Shown here one piece after another: positions 25,024-34,002 of a stretch of DNA of 64,000 nucleotides (position 1 is the first letter of the stretch; every line of letters starts with the position of its first letter). The notes beneath the pieces are model-generated. The model was given only the letters and a program-made list of their open reading frames with translations. It searched no databases and was not told where the DNA came from. This stretch comes from Erythrobacter sp. Alg231-14. Its GTDB lineage: Bacteria; Pseudomonadota; Alphaproteobacteria; Sphingomonadales; Sphingomonadaceae. Both the position numbers and the translations under genes were made by a program. The stretch is taken from positions 1,612,001 to 1,676,000 of the forward strand of contig NZ_LT702999.1 in assembly GCF_900149685.1 (NCBI RefSeq), given 5' to 3'.

Positions 25024-25770
25024 TTACGCGTCCAGCTTTTCCATGACTTCATCGCTGATCTCGTAATTGCCCCAGACGGTTTGGACGTCGTCGTCATCGT
25101 CGAGAACATCGATCAGCTTGAGCAGGGTGCCCGCGCCTTTTTCGTCCATTTCGACGGTGATGTTGGGCTTCCAAGCCAGCTTCACGTTGGACGCTTCGCC
25201 CAACGCCTTTTCAAGATCGGTGGCAACTTGATGCAAATCTTCTGCTGCTGTCCAGATGGTGTGACCATCGTCGCTGCTTTCAATATCATCCGCGCCGGCT
25301 TCCATTGCCGCCTCAAGGACGGTGTCCTCATCGCCTGCGCTGCCCGGGTATTCGATCAGGCCCAATCGTTCAAAACCGTGTTGGACCGACCCTTCGGTTC
25401 CCAGATTGCCGCCATGCTTGCTGAATGCGGTGCGAACGGCGGTTGCGGTGCGGTTGCGGTTGTCGGTCAATGTTTCGACGATGATTGCGCTGCCGCCCGG
25501 GCCGTACCCTTCGTAGCGCACTTCTTCGAAGTTTTCGTCATCGCCGCTGGTCGCTTTATCAATCGCGCGTTGAATGTTGTCTTTGGGCATAGACTGCCCT
25601 TTGGCGGTGTTCACAGCCAGCCGCAGACGCGGGTTCATATCCGGGTCGGGCGTACCCATTTTCGCAGCAACGGTGATTTCACGCGAAAGCTTGGAAAACA
25701 GGTTGGAGCGTTTCTTGTCCTGCGCACCTTTGCGGTGCATGATGTTTTTAAATTTGGAATGGCCTGCCAT
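25024..25770 (-). CDS. YebC/PmpR family protein (translation/transcription factor)
   Basis: A 248-residue protein opening [20 protein letters not shown], the family signature, and later [19 protein letters not shown]. It is full length. YebC proteins have been described as DNA-binding regulators and, more recently, as helpers of translation through proline stretches. It precedes ruvC. Confidence 0.95.
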   Translation of the reverse strand: MAGHSKFKNIMHRKGAQDKKRSNLFSKLSREITVAAKMGTPDPDMNPRLRLAVNTAKGQSMPKDNIQRAIDKATSGDDENFEEVRYEGYGPGGSAIIVETLTDNRNRTATAVRTAFSKHGGNLGTEGSVQHGFERLGLIEYPGSAGDEDTVLEAAMEAGADDIESSDDGHTIWTAAEDLHQVATDLEKALGEASNVKLAWKPNITVEMDEKGAGTLLKLIDVLDDDDDVQTVWGNYEISDEVMEKLDA

Positions 25771-25822
25771 GGGAACTCTTTTTGCGTTTTAAGCGGAAAA
25801 TTAGTGCCCCCGCATTAGACCG

Positions 25823-26623
25823 ATGAGCGACATGCCGACAACCCCAAGATCTGATCAAGAAATAGAGAATGTGTTTGGCAACGGCATGTCCGACGCCGCT
25901 CGCATCCTTCCTGCGGGATCATTGCGAGAGGAAGGCAGAAGGCTCTGGGCGTTCTTGCGACAGCCTACCCTCCACAGCAACGTCGCGGTCGGAAAGCCAT
26001 CCACCGTGCTGGCCCGGATCTACGCGTTCGATATGGCCGCGATGCTGACTTTGATAATGGCCGCCAGTCTGGTGGTCGCAATGGGTGTTTCTCTCCCTCA
26101 AACCGCACTGGCAGGCATAGAGTTTACGCCGTTGATCGTTATCGGCGTCATTCTTCTCGCGCCGGTGTCGGAAGAGATTATCTTTCGCAGCTGGATCTCC
26201 GGTAAACCGGCCCAGGTCTTTGCCCTTTTGCTGGGCGTGATGGGGGCCGGCTCGGTTTTCAGCTTTTACGACCGCGCGCCGTTGATCAGTGGGTTGGTGG
26301 CCGTTGGCGCCATGCTGGCGGCTTTTGCTGTGCTTATACTGCTGCGCAATCGGCCAACGCTTGGATGGTTCAACCGCCAATTTCCGGTGTTTTTCTGGCT
26401 GTCGACCGTAGCATTTGCGCTGGTCCACGTCACAAATTTCGAGGTCGCATCCGATTGGAGCAACCTGGTGATGATCCTGCCATTGGTGTTGCCACAATTC
26501 ATTTTGGGCGCGCTGCTAGGCTACGTTCGGGTGCGGGTTGGCCTTTGGGCCGCCATTGTTTTGCACTCCGCACACAACGCCACCGCCATTGGAATTTCCG
26601 CTTTGGCGATGGCGGTGGAATGA
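25823..26623 (+). CDS. CPBP family intramembrane glutamic endopeptidase
   Basis: A 266-residue multispan membrane protein. The catalytic motifs are visible: APVSEEIIFRSWISG (EExxxR), ALVHVTNFEV (His with downstream Asn) and VLHSAHNATAIG. The family includes Rce1-like proteases that cleave in or near the membrane. It is divergent from yebC and convergent with the YbjQ-like gene. Confidence 0.88.
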   Translation: MSDMPTTPRSDQEIENVFGNGMSDAARILPAGSLREEGRRLWAFLRQPTLHSNVAVGKPSTVLARIYAFDMAAMLTLIMAASLVVAMGVSLPQTALAGIEFTPLIVIGVILLAPVSEEIIFRSWISGKPAQVFALLLGVMGAGSVFSFYDRAPLISGLVAVGAMLAAFAVLILLRNRPTLGWFNRQFPVFFWLSTVAFALVHVTNFEVASDWSNLVMILPLVLPQFILGALLGYVRVRVGLWAAIVLHSAHNATAIGISALAMAVE

Positions 26624-26629
26624 ACGAGA

Positions 26630-26977
26630 TTAAATCGAAACTGCCGTCCCGCTCGCGCTGACCATTAACATGGAACCGGTATCTCCGATCACCTCGTAAT
26701 CTAGGTCAATGCCCACCACGGCATTGCCGCCGCGCGAGGCGCATTCTGCCTGAAGCTCTTGGATTGCTTCGTCGCGAGCCTTTTTCAAAATTCGTTCATA
26801 ACTGCCCGAACGCCCGCCAACCATGTCGCGAATACCAGCCAGAAAATCGCGGAAGATATTCGCGCCAAGGATCACTTCGCCAACCACGATTCCGTGATAC
26901 TCCTTGATCGGATGCCCCTCCACCGTTGGGGTGGTGGTAACGATAATTCCGCGCGCGTCTTTCCATGGCTCTGCCAT
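26630..26977 (-). CDS. YbjQ/UPF0145 family protein
   Basis: A 115-residue protein from ATG 26977 behind a clear AGGAGG. It has [37 protein letters not shown] and [14 protein letters not shown], typical of the pentameric YbjQ family. The family was once called heavy-metal-binding, but its function is not settled. Confidence 0.9.
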   Translation of the reverse strand: MAEPWKDARGIIVTTTPTVEGHPIKEYHGIVVGEVILGANIFRDFLAGIRDMVGGRSGSYERILKKARDEAIQELQAECASRGGNAVVGIDLDYEVIGDTGSMLMVSASGTAVSI

Positions 26978-27047
26978 ACATCTGTCCTCCTGTTGGTGTG
27001 TTATCAATATAGTACACAACAGGCGAATTTCAACATCCGCACAGCAA

Positions 27048-27782
27048 TCAGTCGAACACGCTTTCGAGGCTGCGCTCGTTCTGGGTGAAGTCAATGTAGG
27101 TGGCCAGTACCAACAATCCGACCAGCATAGTAACCACGCCACTGCCTGCGGCGTAGGCGATTTGCATGATAAACGGCTCAAAATCTTGAACCACGCTTCC
27201 GAAGCCTAGCATCACCATGCCACCCACAAGGATGATGAGAAAATACGCGGCGACCACGATCAATCGCTCGCTCCAAACAAATCGGTTGATCGCGCGCAAT
27301 GTCTGTTTGGTGTTCCCGCAAATTAGGGCGATCTTCCAAACATAGAGACCCATCAGCAACGGCGAAACCAACACTTCGAAAGCGGACTCGAGCACAGATA
27401 TCTGCTCGGCCGCCAAAAGATTGGGAACAGCCGCGAAGGAGATTGCGAAGAGGGCCCCGACCATGGAAATCAAGAAGATCGTTTCTGCTATAGAAACGCC
27501 GATCCAAACAATGACCTTAGGGCGCGCCAAATTCACTCGATCCCGCATCAAACGACGGGTCGCTGGAAAGATAAACGCCGCGTAGACACCAATACCCATG
27601 CCAAGACTCAACACCACATAGCCAGTGGTGTCGATGATGCTGAAAGTCCCCCTCGCGCCAATGGTGTCAGCCAATTCGGCCAGAACCATCAACATCAATA
27701 GGTTAAGTACAAACGACAGCAGCCCCAAACCCCAGGCGAAGGGCCACCGCAGCAGAACAGCAAAGAGACGCAAGCTGCGCAT
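27048..27782 (-). CDS. Multispan membrane protein, unknown function
   Basis: A 244-residue protein with about six hydrophobic segments (including [57 protein letters not shown] and [13 protein letters not shown]). No motif was recognised. It is followed on the same strand by no close gene and is preceded by gapR 12 bp upstream, so the two may share a transcript. Confidence 0.75.
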   Translation of the reverse strand: MRSLRLFAVLLRWPFAWGLGLLSFVLNLLMLMVLAELADTIGARGTFSIIDTTGYVVLSLGMGIGVYAAFIFPATRRLMRDRVNLARPKVIVWIGVSIAETIFLISMVGALFAISFAAVPNLLAAEQISVLESAFEVLVSPLLMGLYVWKIALICGNTKQTLRAINRFVWSERLIVVAAYFLIILVGGMVMLGFGSVVQDFEPFIMQIAYAAGSGVVTMLVGLLVLATYIDFTQNERSLESVFD

Positions 27783-27794
27783 AAAGGCCTTTGA

Positions 27795-28049
27795 TCAAAT
27801 CATACCAAGCGCGTTTTTGTATGTGTCGAGGATCATTTCCTGTTCGCTGCGATCATCGGGTTTCATTTTGCGAAGCCGCACAATCTGGCGCATGATTTTC
27901 GCATCATACCCAACCGCTTTCGCTTCGGCATAAACGTCGCGGATATCATCTGCGATCCCCTTCTTCTCTTCTTCGAGCCGTTCAATCCGCTCGATCAAAA
28001 GACGCAGGCGGTCGTCGGTTGCGTTTGCATCGGTGTCGTCGGCCATCAT
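27795..28049 (-). CDS. gapR: GapR-like DUF2312 nucleoid-associated protein
   Basis: An 84-residue protein with the DUF2312 signature [34 protein letters not shown] and [11 protein letters not shown]. In Caulobacter this family clamps overtwisted DNA ahead of replication and transcription forks. Length and sequence fit fully. GGAG precedes the first of two consecutive ATG codons. Confidence 0.92.
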   Translation of the reverse strand: MMADDTDANATDDRLRLLIERIERLEEEKKGIADDIRDVYAEAKAVGYDAKIMRQIVRLRKMKPDDRSEQEMILDTYKNALGMI

Positions 28050-28232
28050 TCATACTCCAAAAGAATCAGTGTGCGTTGTTGACCGCCGACTTACCAGCCT
28101 GATCGAATGTGCAAAGCGATTGTGCAGACGTTCTCCCCACTTCGCCTCACTCTGGCTCGCACTCGCCCTGACTTGCACGAGCTGGACCATGTTGTAGGGT
28201 CACAATATTCCAACGCGGCGGGGAACAGGGGG

Positions 28233-29330
28233 ATGGCCGTGGTCGATGTTTTCATATCCTATTCGCGTGATGATGCGGAAAAAGTCGGCTTGCTCGCTCG
28301 GAAGATTGCGAGCGAGGGGTATGAGGTATGGTGGGACGCGGATTTGCCCCCGCACATGTCTTATGGCGATGTCATCACTGCAAAAATCGGCGCTGCAAAA
28401 GCGGCGGTGGTGGTTTGGTCAGATACCGCCGCAAAATCGGAATGGGTTCGCGCCGAAGCCGATGTTGCCCGCAACCAGAAAAAGTTAATCCAGACATCAA
28501 TCGACGATGTCATGCCTCCTTTGCCATTCAACCAAATCCAATATGCCGGAATCGGCGATTGGAATGGCGAGGCGGACCATCGCGGTTGGTCGAAAGTAAA
28601 ACAAAGTTTGGTCGCGCTGTGTGGTCCGCGCGACGCCGCTGCAACAGGCGATGTGCGCACGCCTGACGCGGATGAGATTGCCGCAACTGCACCAACAAAG
28701 GCGACCTCAACCCCCGCTCCTCCCCCTCAAAATGAGACGCCCAATGTTCGCAACGAACCGGCGTCGCTCCAATCCACCACTGCCCCATCAACGGCGACCA
28801 GTTCTGCGGCCAAATCGGGCATGAGCACTCCGTTAATCGTCGGGCTTGGTTGTGGTGGTGTCGCGGTCTTGGGGATCATCATGTTGATCGCGCTAGCCGT
28901 GATCGGGATGGCGATCGAAGAAGATGTCACGCCAATGGATGGCGACTTAGAGACCGTACAGCCAGCGATGCAGCCCCCATTGGACGATTCCAGCGGGCCG
29001 GACGTCGTTACCGACGGCGACTATATCCCACAATTGGAAGCGGCACCCGACGGCGGATACGACACGGGCGCAATCCCACCGCCGGATATGGCCGCACAAC
29101 CAAGTGGGCCTATCGCAACGGGTTTCGTCATCGCGACTATTCAAGACCCAGATGGATACACCAATGTCCGCTCTGGCCCCTCCACCGGATCCAGCATTAT
29201 TGCGCGCGTTGAGGAAGGCGACATCTTTACGACGTATCAGCAATCGGAATCTTGGTGGATCGTACAGCTTGAGGATGGGACCGAAGGCTATATTTTCGCC
29301 GACCGTATATACGTGATTGGGCCCCAATAA
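28233..29330 (+). CDS. TIR domain protein with transmembrane segment and SH3-like domain
   Basis: A 365-residue protein from ATG 28233 (MAVVDVFISYSRDDAEKVGL). Residues 3-130 are a TIR domain: DVFISYSRDD, YEVWWDADLPP, and WVRAEADVA with Glu75 at the NADase glutamate position. A Pro/Thr/Ala-rich linker leads to a membrane helix (about 197-228), then an acidic stretch and a bacterial SH3 domain from about 295 (YTNVRSGPSTGSSIIARV). The stop and the next ATG overlap (TAATG), so the cyclase gene is co-translated. This suggests a membrane-anchored effector in a signalling or defence pair. No cyclic-nucleotide-binding domain is visible. Confidence 0.85.
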   Translation: MAVVDVFISYSRDDAEKVGLLARKIASEGYEVWWDADLPPHMSYGDVITAKIGAAKAAVVVWSDTAAKSEWVRAEADVARNQKKLIQTSIDDVMPPLPFNQIQYAGIGDWNGEADHRGWSKVKQSLVALCGPRDAAATGDVRTPDADEIAATAPTKATSTPAPPPQNETPNVRNEPASLQSTTAPSTATSSAAKSGMSTPLIVGLGCGGVAVLGIIMLIALAVIGMAIEEDVTPMDGDLETVQPAMQPPLDDSSGPDVVTDGDYIPQLEAAPDGGYDTGAIPPPDMAAQPSGPIATGFVIATIQDPDGYTNVRSGPSTGSSIIARVEEGDIFTTYQQSESWWIVQLEDGTEGYIFADRIYVIGPQ

Positions 29331-30541
29331 TGGCAGAACCAGATCAAACGCCTCCTCATGTTCCGGGCGTGGAGTCCCTTTCCATCGGGGAACTCACTTC
29401 GAACAATGCGTCCGAAGAAAGCGCCAGCGGCAATGTCGCGGTGTTTTGTGGGCATATGTTCAACGCGGGCAGCGAAGCCGAAGCTGCATTGGCCCAACGT
29501 ATACGCGATCAATTGGACGCGCATGACATTGCGGTAGGATTTGGCCCGCTTGCATGCGGCGCGGACATCGTCATCGCCGAAGAATTGTTGTCCCGCGGTG
29601 CTGAGCTGAACGTAGTCCTGCCTTTTGCCGAAGAAGATTTCATCGCGGAAAGCGTTTTATGCGGTGGGGAAGATTGGCTGCCGCGGTATCACGCCTGCCG
29701 TGATGCCGCCGCGTCGATCAGTTTCGCCACACCCAGCGACTATGTCGGCGATGACAATCAATTCGCTTACAACACGCTTTACGCCATGGGATTGGCCGTC
29801 CTGCGATCGCAAAAACGCAAATGCGACGCCATTCAACTGGCCGTTGTTTCCGACACATTCGCTAGCTTTTCTTCAACGGGCATTGCCGGAACAAAAGCCG
29901 ATATGCAGCTTTGGCAAAATTTGGGCCGTGATACCGTCTCGATCGCTGCGGGTGCAGTGCCGCGCGATCTAAAGTTTCCCGAACGCAAAGCGATAACGGG
30001 CGGAACCAGGCGAGAAATTCGTTCAATCATCTTTGCCGATTACAAAGGGTTCTCGCGCATTGGCGAGCGCCTATTGCCCGATTTTATGAACGTAATCATG
30101 GGACGCATTGCCAAAGTTCTCCATGATTTCGGTGATCACGTGGAATTTCGGAATACGTGGGGTGACGCGATCTATGCGGTTATCGACGAACCGCGCACCG
30201 CGGCACAAATTGCGCTAAAACTTCAAGAAGAACTCGCCAATGTTCCGCCGGGTCTAATTCCCGAAGGGGCCGTCGCTGGGATGCGCACGGGCGTGCATTA
30301 TGGCCCGATTTGGGTTGGCACAGACCGCATCACCGGCAATCGCGTTTGGTACGGCGGGGAGGTCAATCGGACCGCCAGAATTGAACCGGTCACACCGGTG
30401 GGCGGCGTCTATTGCACCGAAAGTTTCGCTGCGGCGTTGTTGATGGACAATTACACCGGTTGCCAGTTCACATCGGTTGGCCGTGTGATCCTGCCCAAGA
30501 ATTATGGTGAGGTCGAACTGTTCCGCCTTGAACGCGGTTAG
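29330..30541 (+). CDS. SLOG-like domain fused to class III nucleotide cyclase
   Basis: A 403-residue protein. Residues 35-200 resemble a SLOG/LOG Rossmannoid nucleotide-binding domain: VAVFCGHMFN, GPLACGADIVIAEELL and LNVVLPFAEEDF. Residues 230-400 form a class III cyclase with metal Asp237 (FADYKGFS) and Asp279 (NTWGDAIYAV) and transition-state Asn346 and Arg350 (VNRTAR). The base-selecting positions are not the Lys/Asp pair of adenylate cyclases: by alignment they are Asn275 and Val339, so the product base cannot be assumed. Co-translated with the TIR gene. Confidence 0.82.
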   Translation: MAEPDQTPPHVPGVESLSIGELTSNNASEESASGNVAVFCGHMFNAGSEAEAALAQRIRDQLDAHDIAVGFGPLACGADIVIAEELLSRGAELNVVLPFAEEDFIAESVLCGGEDWLPRYHACRDAAASISFATPSDYVGDDNQFAYNTLYAMGLAVLRSQKRKCDAIQLAVVSDTFASFSSTGIAGTKADMQLWQNLGRDTVSIAAGAVPRDLKFPERKAITGGTRREIRSIIFADYKGFSRIGERLLPDFMNVIMGRIAKVLHDFGDHVEFRNTWGDAIYAVIDEPRTAAQIALKLQEELANVPPGLIPEGAVAGMRTGVHYGPIWVGTDRITGNRVWYGGEVNRTARIEPVTPVGGVYCTESFAAALLMDNYTGCQFTSVGRVILPKNYGEVELFRLERG

Positions 30542-30574
30542 GCATTCATGAGCAGTTGGATCGGGAAAGTTGCG

Positions 30575-30886
30575 CTATTCTTTCCGGTTCTTTGCAACGC
30601 TTGCTTCCATCGCCGCGATCTGATCATCGGTCGCCGGTGTTTGACGGGTCGCCTTCCATTCATCCATCGGCATGCCATGGATCACCGCACGCGCATGGGC
30701 TTTACCCCCTTCGAAACCAGCATCCCGGATCCAATCGGCCAAACAATTCCGGCAAAAACCCGACAACCCCATCAGATCGATATTCTGCGCATCATGGCGA
30801 TGTTGGAGATGGCGCACCAAACGGCGAAACGCGGCTGCAGCGACGGCATCATCTAGAGTATCCAAAGGATCAATTTCGGGTGTCAT
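30575..30886 (-). CDS. DUF1244 domain protein
   Basis: A 103-residue protein with the family core AAFRRLVRHLQHRHDAQNID, LSGFCRNCLADWI and HGMPMDEWKA, including the C-x2-C pair. Common in alphaproteobacteria, function not established. Convergent with the cyclase gene and divergent from pyk. Confidence 0.9.
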   Translation of the reverse strand: MTPEIDPLDTLDDAVAAAAFRRLVRHLQHRHDAQNIDLMGLSGFCRNCLADWIRDAGFEGGKAHARAVIHGMPMDEWKATRQTPATDDQIAAMEASVAKNRKE

Positions 30887-30950
30887 TCTGGCTTTTCCTT
30901 GAGTTGCATTCTTCCTGTGTCATAGCAGAGCAAACGGGATCAAGGACAGC

Positions 30951-32450
30951 ATGACAAACAGCGATCATTCCAACTTAGACACACGCATGGACCCAAGAGG
31001 CCGGCGGGTGAAAATCCTCGCCACTATTGGTCCGGCTAGCCGTTCTCCCGATATGCTGCGCAAACTGTTCAAAGCGGGCGCAGATGCGTTCCGCGTGAAT
31101 ATGAGCCACGGGGATCACGGCGATCATGAACAAGCAATCCGCGCGATCCGTGACATGGAACAGGAATTTGCCCGGCCGATCGCGATCCTAGCCGACCTTC
31201 AAGGGCCCAAATTGCGCGTCGGCACATTCAAAGACGGCAGCGCGGTCATTCGTCACTCCGGGCATTTCACGCTGGATCGTGACCCTACGCCGGGAGACGA
31301 AACGCGAGTGTGCCTGCCCCATCCCGAACTGTTCGGTATTCTTGAACGCGGGCAACGTTTGTTGATCAATGACGGCAAAATTCGACTTGTGGTCAAAGAA
31401 GCGGATGAAAACCGGATCTTCTGTTCTGCGGAAGTCGGCGGCGTGATTTCCGATCGTAAGGGCGTGAACGTTCCCGATGCCGAAGTGCCGATCCCTGCCC
31501 TAACCGAAAAAGATCGTAGAGACCTAGCTTTTGCCGTTGAGCACGGCGCGGATTGGATCGCGCTATCCTTTGTTCAACGGCCAGAAGATATGGCGGAGGC
31601 CCGCAAGCTTATTTCTGCGCATGCAACCGGCCAATCCATGCCAGCATTGTGCGCAAAAATTGAGAAACCTCAGGCCGTCGGCCGTCTTGATTCCATCATT
31701 GAATTGTCCGACGGGATTATGGTTGCACGCGGTGATCTGGGTGTTGAGCTGGAGCCACACGAAGTGCCGCCGCTGCAAAAACGCATCGTCGCCGCCAGCC
31801 GCAATGCGGGCAAGCCAGTGATCGTGGCAACGCAAATGCTGGAATCCATGATCGAAAGCCCGATGCCCACCCGCGCCGAGGTTTCTGATGTTGCGAACGC
31901 GGTTTATGACGGCGCCGATGCCGTGATGTTGTCCGCCGAGAGCGCAGCTGGAGAATGGCCCGAAGAATCCGTTGCCATGATGCACCGGATCACGCGCCAA
32001 GTGGAACGTGACGATGGGTACAAAGAGCGCATCAGATTGCTAGACCCGACGCCGGATGCGACCACGTCCGACGCGCTTGCGCATAGTTGTATGACGATCA
32101 CCGAAACGGTCCCGATTAGCGCGATCACCGTATTCACAGCATCGGGTTCGACCGCCCGCCGCGTGGCCCGTGAACGGCCGGCAACGCCCATGTTGGTGCT
32201 CACACCCAGCATGCGCACCGCCCGCCGCGTGGCTCTCCTTTGGGGCGCGCATGCTGTTCCGACCAAAGATATCGGAAGTTTCGAAGAGATGATCGCAAAG
32301 GGCAAACGCATGGCCCTGCGTCATGGTTTCGGGCAACCGGGGTCAAAGCAGATTGTGTTGGCCGGTGTGCCGTTTGGTACGCCCGGCGCGACCAACCTGC
32401 TCCACGTCGTAACGCTAACAGGTGATGAGTTGGACAAGCATGATGGGTGA
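30951..32450 (+). CDS. pyk: Pyruvate kinase
   Basis: A 499-residue protein. It opens with RVKILATIGPASRSPDML and DAFRVNMSHG, then ILADLQGPKLRVG, LTEKDRRDLAF, GIMVARGDLGVEL and PVIVATQMLESM, covering the catalytic Lys, metal and substrate residues. It converts PEP and ADP to pyruvate and ATP. Full length, with an N-terminal extension of about 18 residues. Confidence 0.96.
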   Translation: MTNSDHSNLDTRMDPRGRRVKILATIGPASRSPDMLRKLFKAGADAFRVNMSHGDHGDHEQAIRAIRDMEQEFARPIAILADLQGPKLRVGTFKDGSAVIRHSGHFTLDRDPTPGDETRVCLPHPELFGILERGQRLLINDGKIRLVVKEADENRIFCSAEVGGVISDRKGVNVPDAEVPIPALTEKDRRDLAFAVEHGADWIALSFVQRPEDMAEARKLISAHATGQSMPALCAKIEKPQAVGRLDSIIELSDGIMVARGDLGVELEPHEVPPLQKRIVAASRNAGKPVIVATQMLESMIESPMPTRAEVSDVANAVYDGADAVMLSAESAAGEWPEESVAMMHRITRQVERDDGYKERIRLLDPTPDATTSDALAHSCMTITETVPISAITVFTASGSTARRVARERPATPMLVLTPSMRTARRVALLWGAHAVPTKDIGSFEEMIAKGKRMALRHGFGQPGSKQIVLAGVPFGTPGATNLLHVVTLTGDELDKHDG

Positions 32451-32551
32451 AAGCGTACAAAGGCCTAGCTGAAAAACTCGGTCAACTATCCCCCATCCGC
32501 TTTCGTGATATCAGCTCAATGCGCTCAGAAACCAACCAATCAGTTGGCGGT

Positions 32552-33889
32552 TTATGGTTGCGCATTGCCCAAACGCGTGCGTGCCTCGACCTCGCCGATC
32601 AATGGCAGCAATTCACCCATATCGGGCCCATGGTTCATGCCGGTTAACGCCTGACGCAGCGGCAGGAACAGGGTTTTACCTTTGCGTCCTGTCGCGGATT
32701 TCAATGCTGACGTTAACGCACGCCATGGATCATCTCCGGATGCGAATGCCTCTGAAAGAGCTTCGCCAGCTTGCGCCAGATAGGCGGCATCTTCGGCCTC
32801 AAATTCGGGTTGCTCAATCGGGCCAGTGACCAGCCGCCACCATTCGGCAACATCGTTGATCGTTGCAATGTTGGGCCGCACCGCATGCCAGCCCGCTTCA
32901 TCCATGCCTTCTGGCAACCGGTCCCGCGCATCGGCAAAGTCCATATTGTGAACGATGGCGGTGTTGATTCGATCAAGATCAGCGTCGTCAAACTTGGCCG
33001 GCGCGCGTCCAAATGTGGAGAGGTCGAATGTTTCGAGCAATTTGGCACGCTCGGCAATAGGTTCGACCGGCAGGGACGTGCCAAGGCGCGATAGCAGCGC
33101 AATGATAGCCTCAGGTTCAATACCCTTTTCGCGAAACGCATCGCAGCCGAGCGAGCCAAGACGTTTGGAGAGTTTGCCTTCGGTCCCCACCAACAATGCT
33201 TCGTGTGCAAAGCTGGGTGGCGTCGCGCCAAGCGCTGTAAACATTTGGATTTGAACCGCGGTGTTGGACACGTGATCTTCGCCACGCAGCACTTGAGTGA
33301 TGTCCATATCGATGTCGTCCACCGTGCTTGGCAACATATAAAGCCAAGAGCCATCGGCACGGCGGATCACCGGATCAGAAAGCTGTGCCGGGGAAAACTT
33401 GGCGGCGCCGCGCACGCCGTCTTCCCAACTAATCGGTTCGTCATGGTCGAGCTTGAAGCGCCAATGCGGTTGAATGCCTTCCGCCTCTTTGGCTGCGCGT
33501 TCATCGTCGCTCAATTCCAACGCGCCACGATCATAGATCGGCGGCAAACCACGGCCAAGCAGAACCTTACGTTTTAGCTCCAGCTCCTGCTGTGTCTCAT
33601 AGGCGGGATAGATGCGGCCTGCTTCACGTAAACGTTCAAAGGCAGCCTGATAAAGGTCCAATCGTTCCGACTGGCGTTCCTCGCGCGTCGATTCGATTCC
33701 CAACCACTTTAGATCGGCTCGAATCGCATCGACATATTCCTCTTTCGAGCGTGCCGCATCCGTATCGTCGATGCGCAAAACGAATTGCCCACCAGAATTT
33801 TGGGCGAGCATCCAATTGTGCAAAGCGGTGCGGATATTGCCGACATGCAGTCGGCCAGTGGGCGAAGGGGCAAAACGGGTGATGGTCAT
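32552..33889 (-). CDS. gltX: Glutamate-tRNA ligase
   Basis: A 445-residue class I synthetase from ATG 33889. The HIGH-type motif is in FAPSPTGRLHVGNIRTA and the KMSKS-type motif is EGKLSKRLG. VLRIDDTDAARS and YMLPSTVDDIDMDITQVLRG are typical. The length matches the shorter alphaproteobacterial GluRS. A second copy may exist elsewhere, in which case this one could have specialised tRNA specificity. Confidence 0.95.
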   Translation of the reverse strand: MTITRFAPSPTGRLHVGNIRTALHNWMLAQNSGGQFVLRIDDTDAARSKEEYVDAIRADLKWLGIESTREERQSERLDLYQAAFERLREAGRIYPAYETQQELELKRKVLLGRGLPPIYDRGALELSDDERAAKEAEGIQPHWRFKLDHDEPISWEDGVRGAAKFSPAQLSDPVIRRADGSWLYMLPSTVDDIDMDITQVLRGEDHVSNTAVQIQMFTALGATPPSFAHEALLVGTEGKLSKRLGSLGCDAFREKGIEPEAIIALLSRLGTSLPVEPIAERAKLLETFDLSTFGRAPAKFDDADLDRINTAIVHNMDFADARDRLPEGMDEAGWHAVRPNIATINDVAEWWRLVTGPIEQPEFEAEDAAYLAQAGEALSEAFASGDDPWRALTSALKSATGRKGKTLFLPLRQALTGMNHGPDMGELLPLIGEVEARTRLGNAQP

Positions 33890-34002
33890 GGCGCACCCGG
33901 TAAAGCGCAAGGGCCCGGGTCGCAAGCGTAAGACAAAAAAGCTTGATGAATTGCAGTTAGCCGAATTAGGTTACGAATCTAATTCAGGGGACGCATAACT
34001 TC

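Noticed and set aside
28233..30541. Calling the TIR/cyclase pair a canonical Pycsar or Thoeris system
   Set aside because: No cyclic-nucleotide-binding domain in the TIR protein and no separate Thoeris NADase partner; only a resemblance is claimed.
33882..33998. Small basic-acidic ORF (MVMAHPVKRKGPGRKRKTKK)
   Set aside because: It overlaps the gltX start on the opposite strand and would fill the only promoter space for two genes; no ribosome site.
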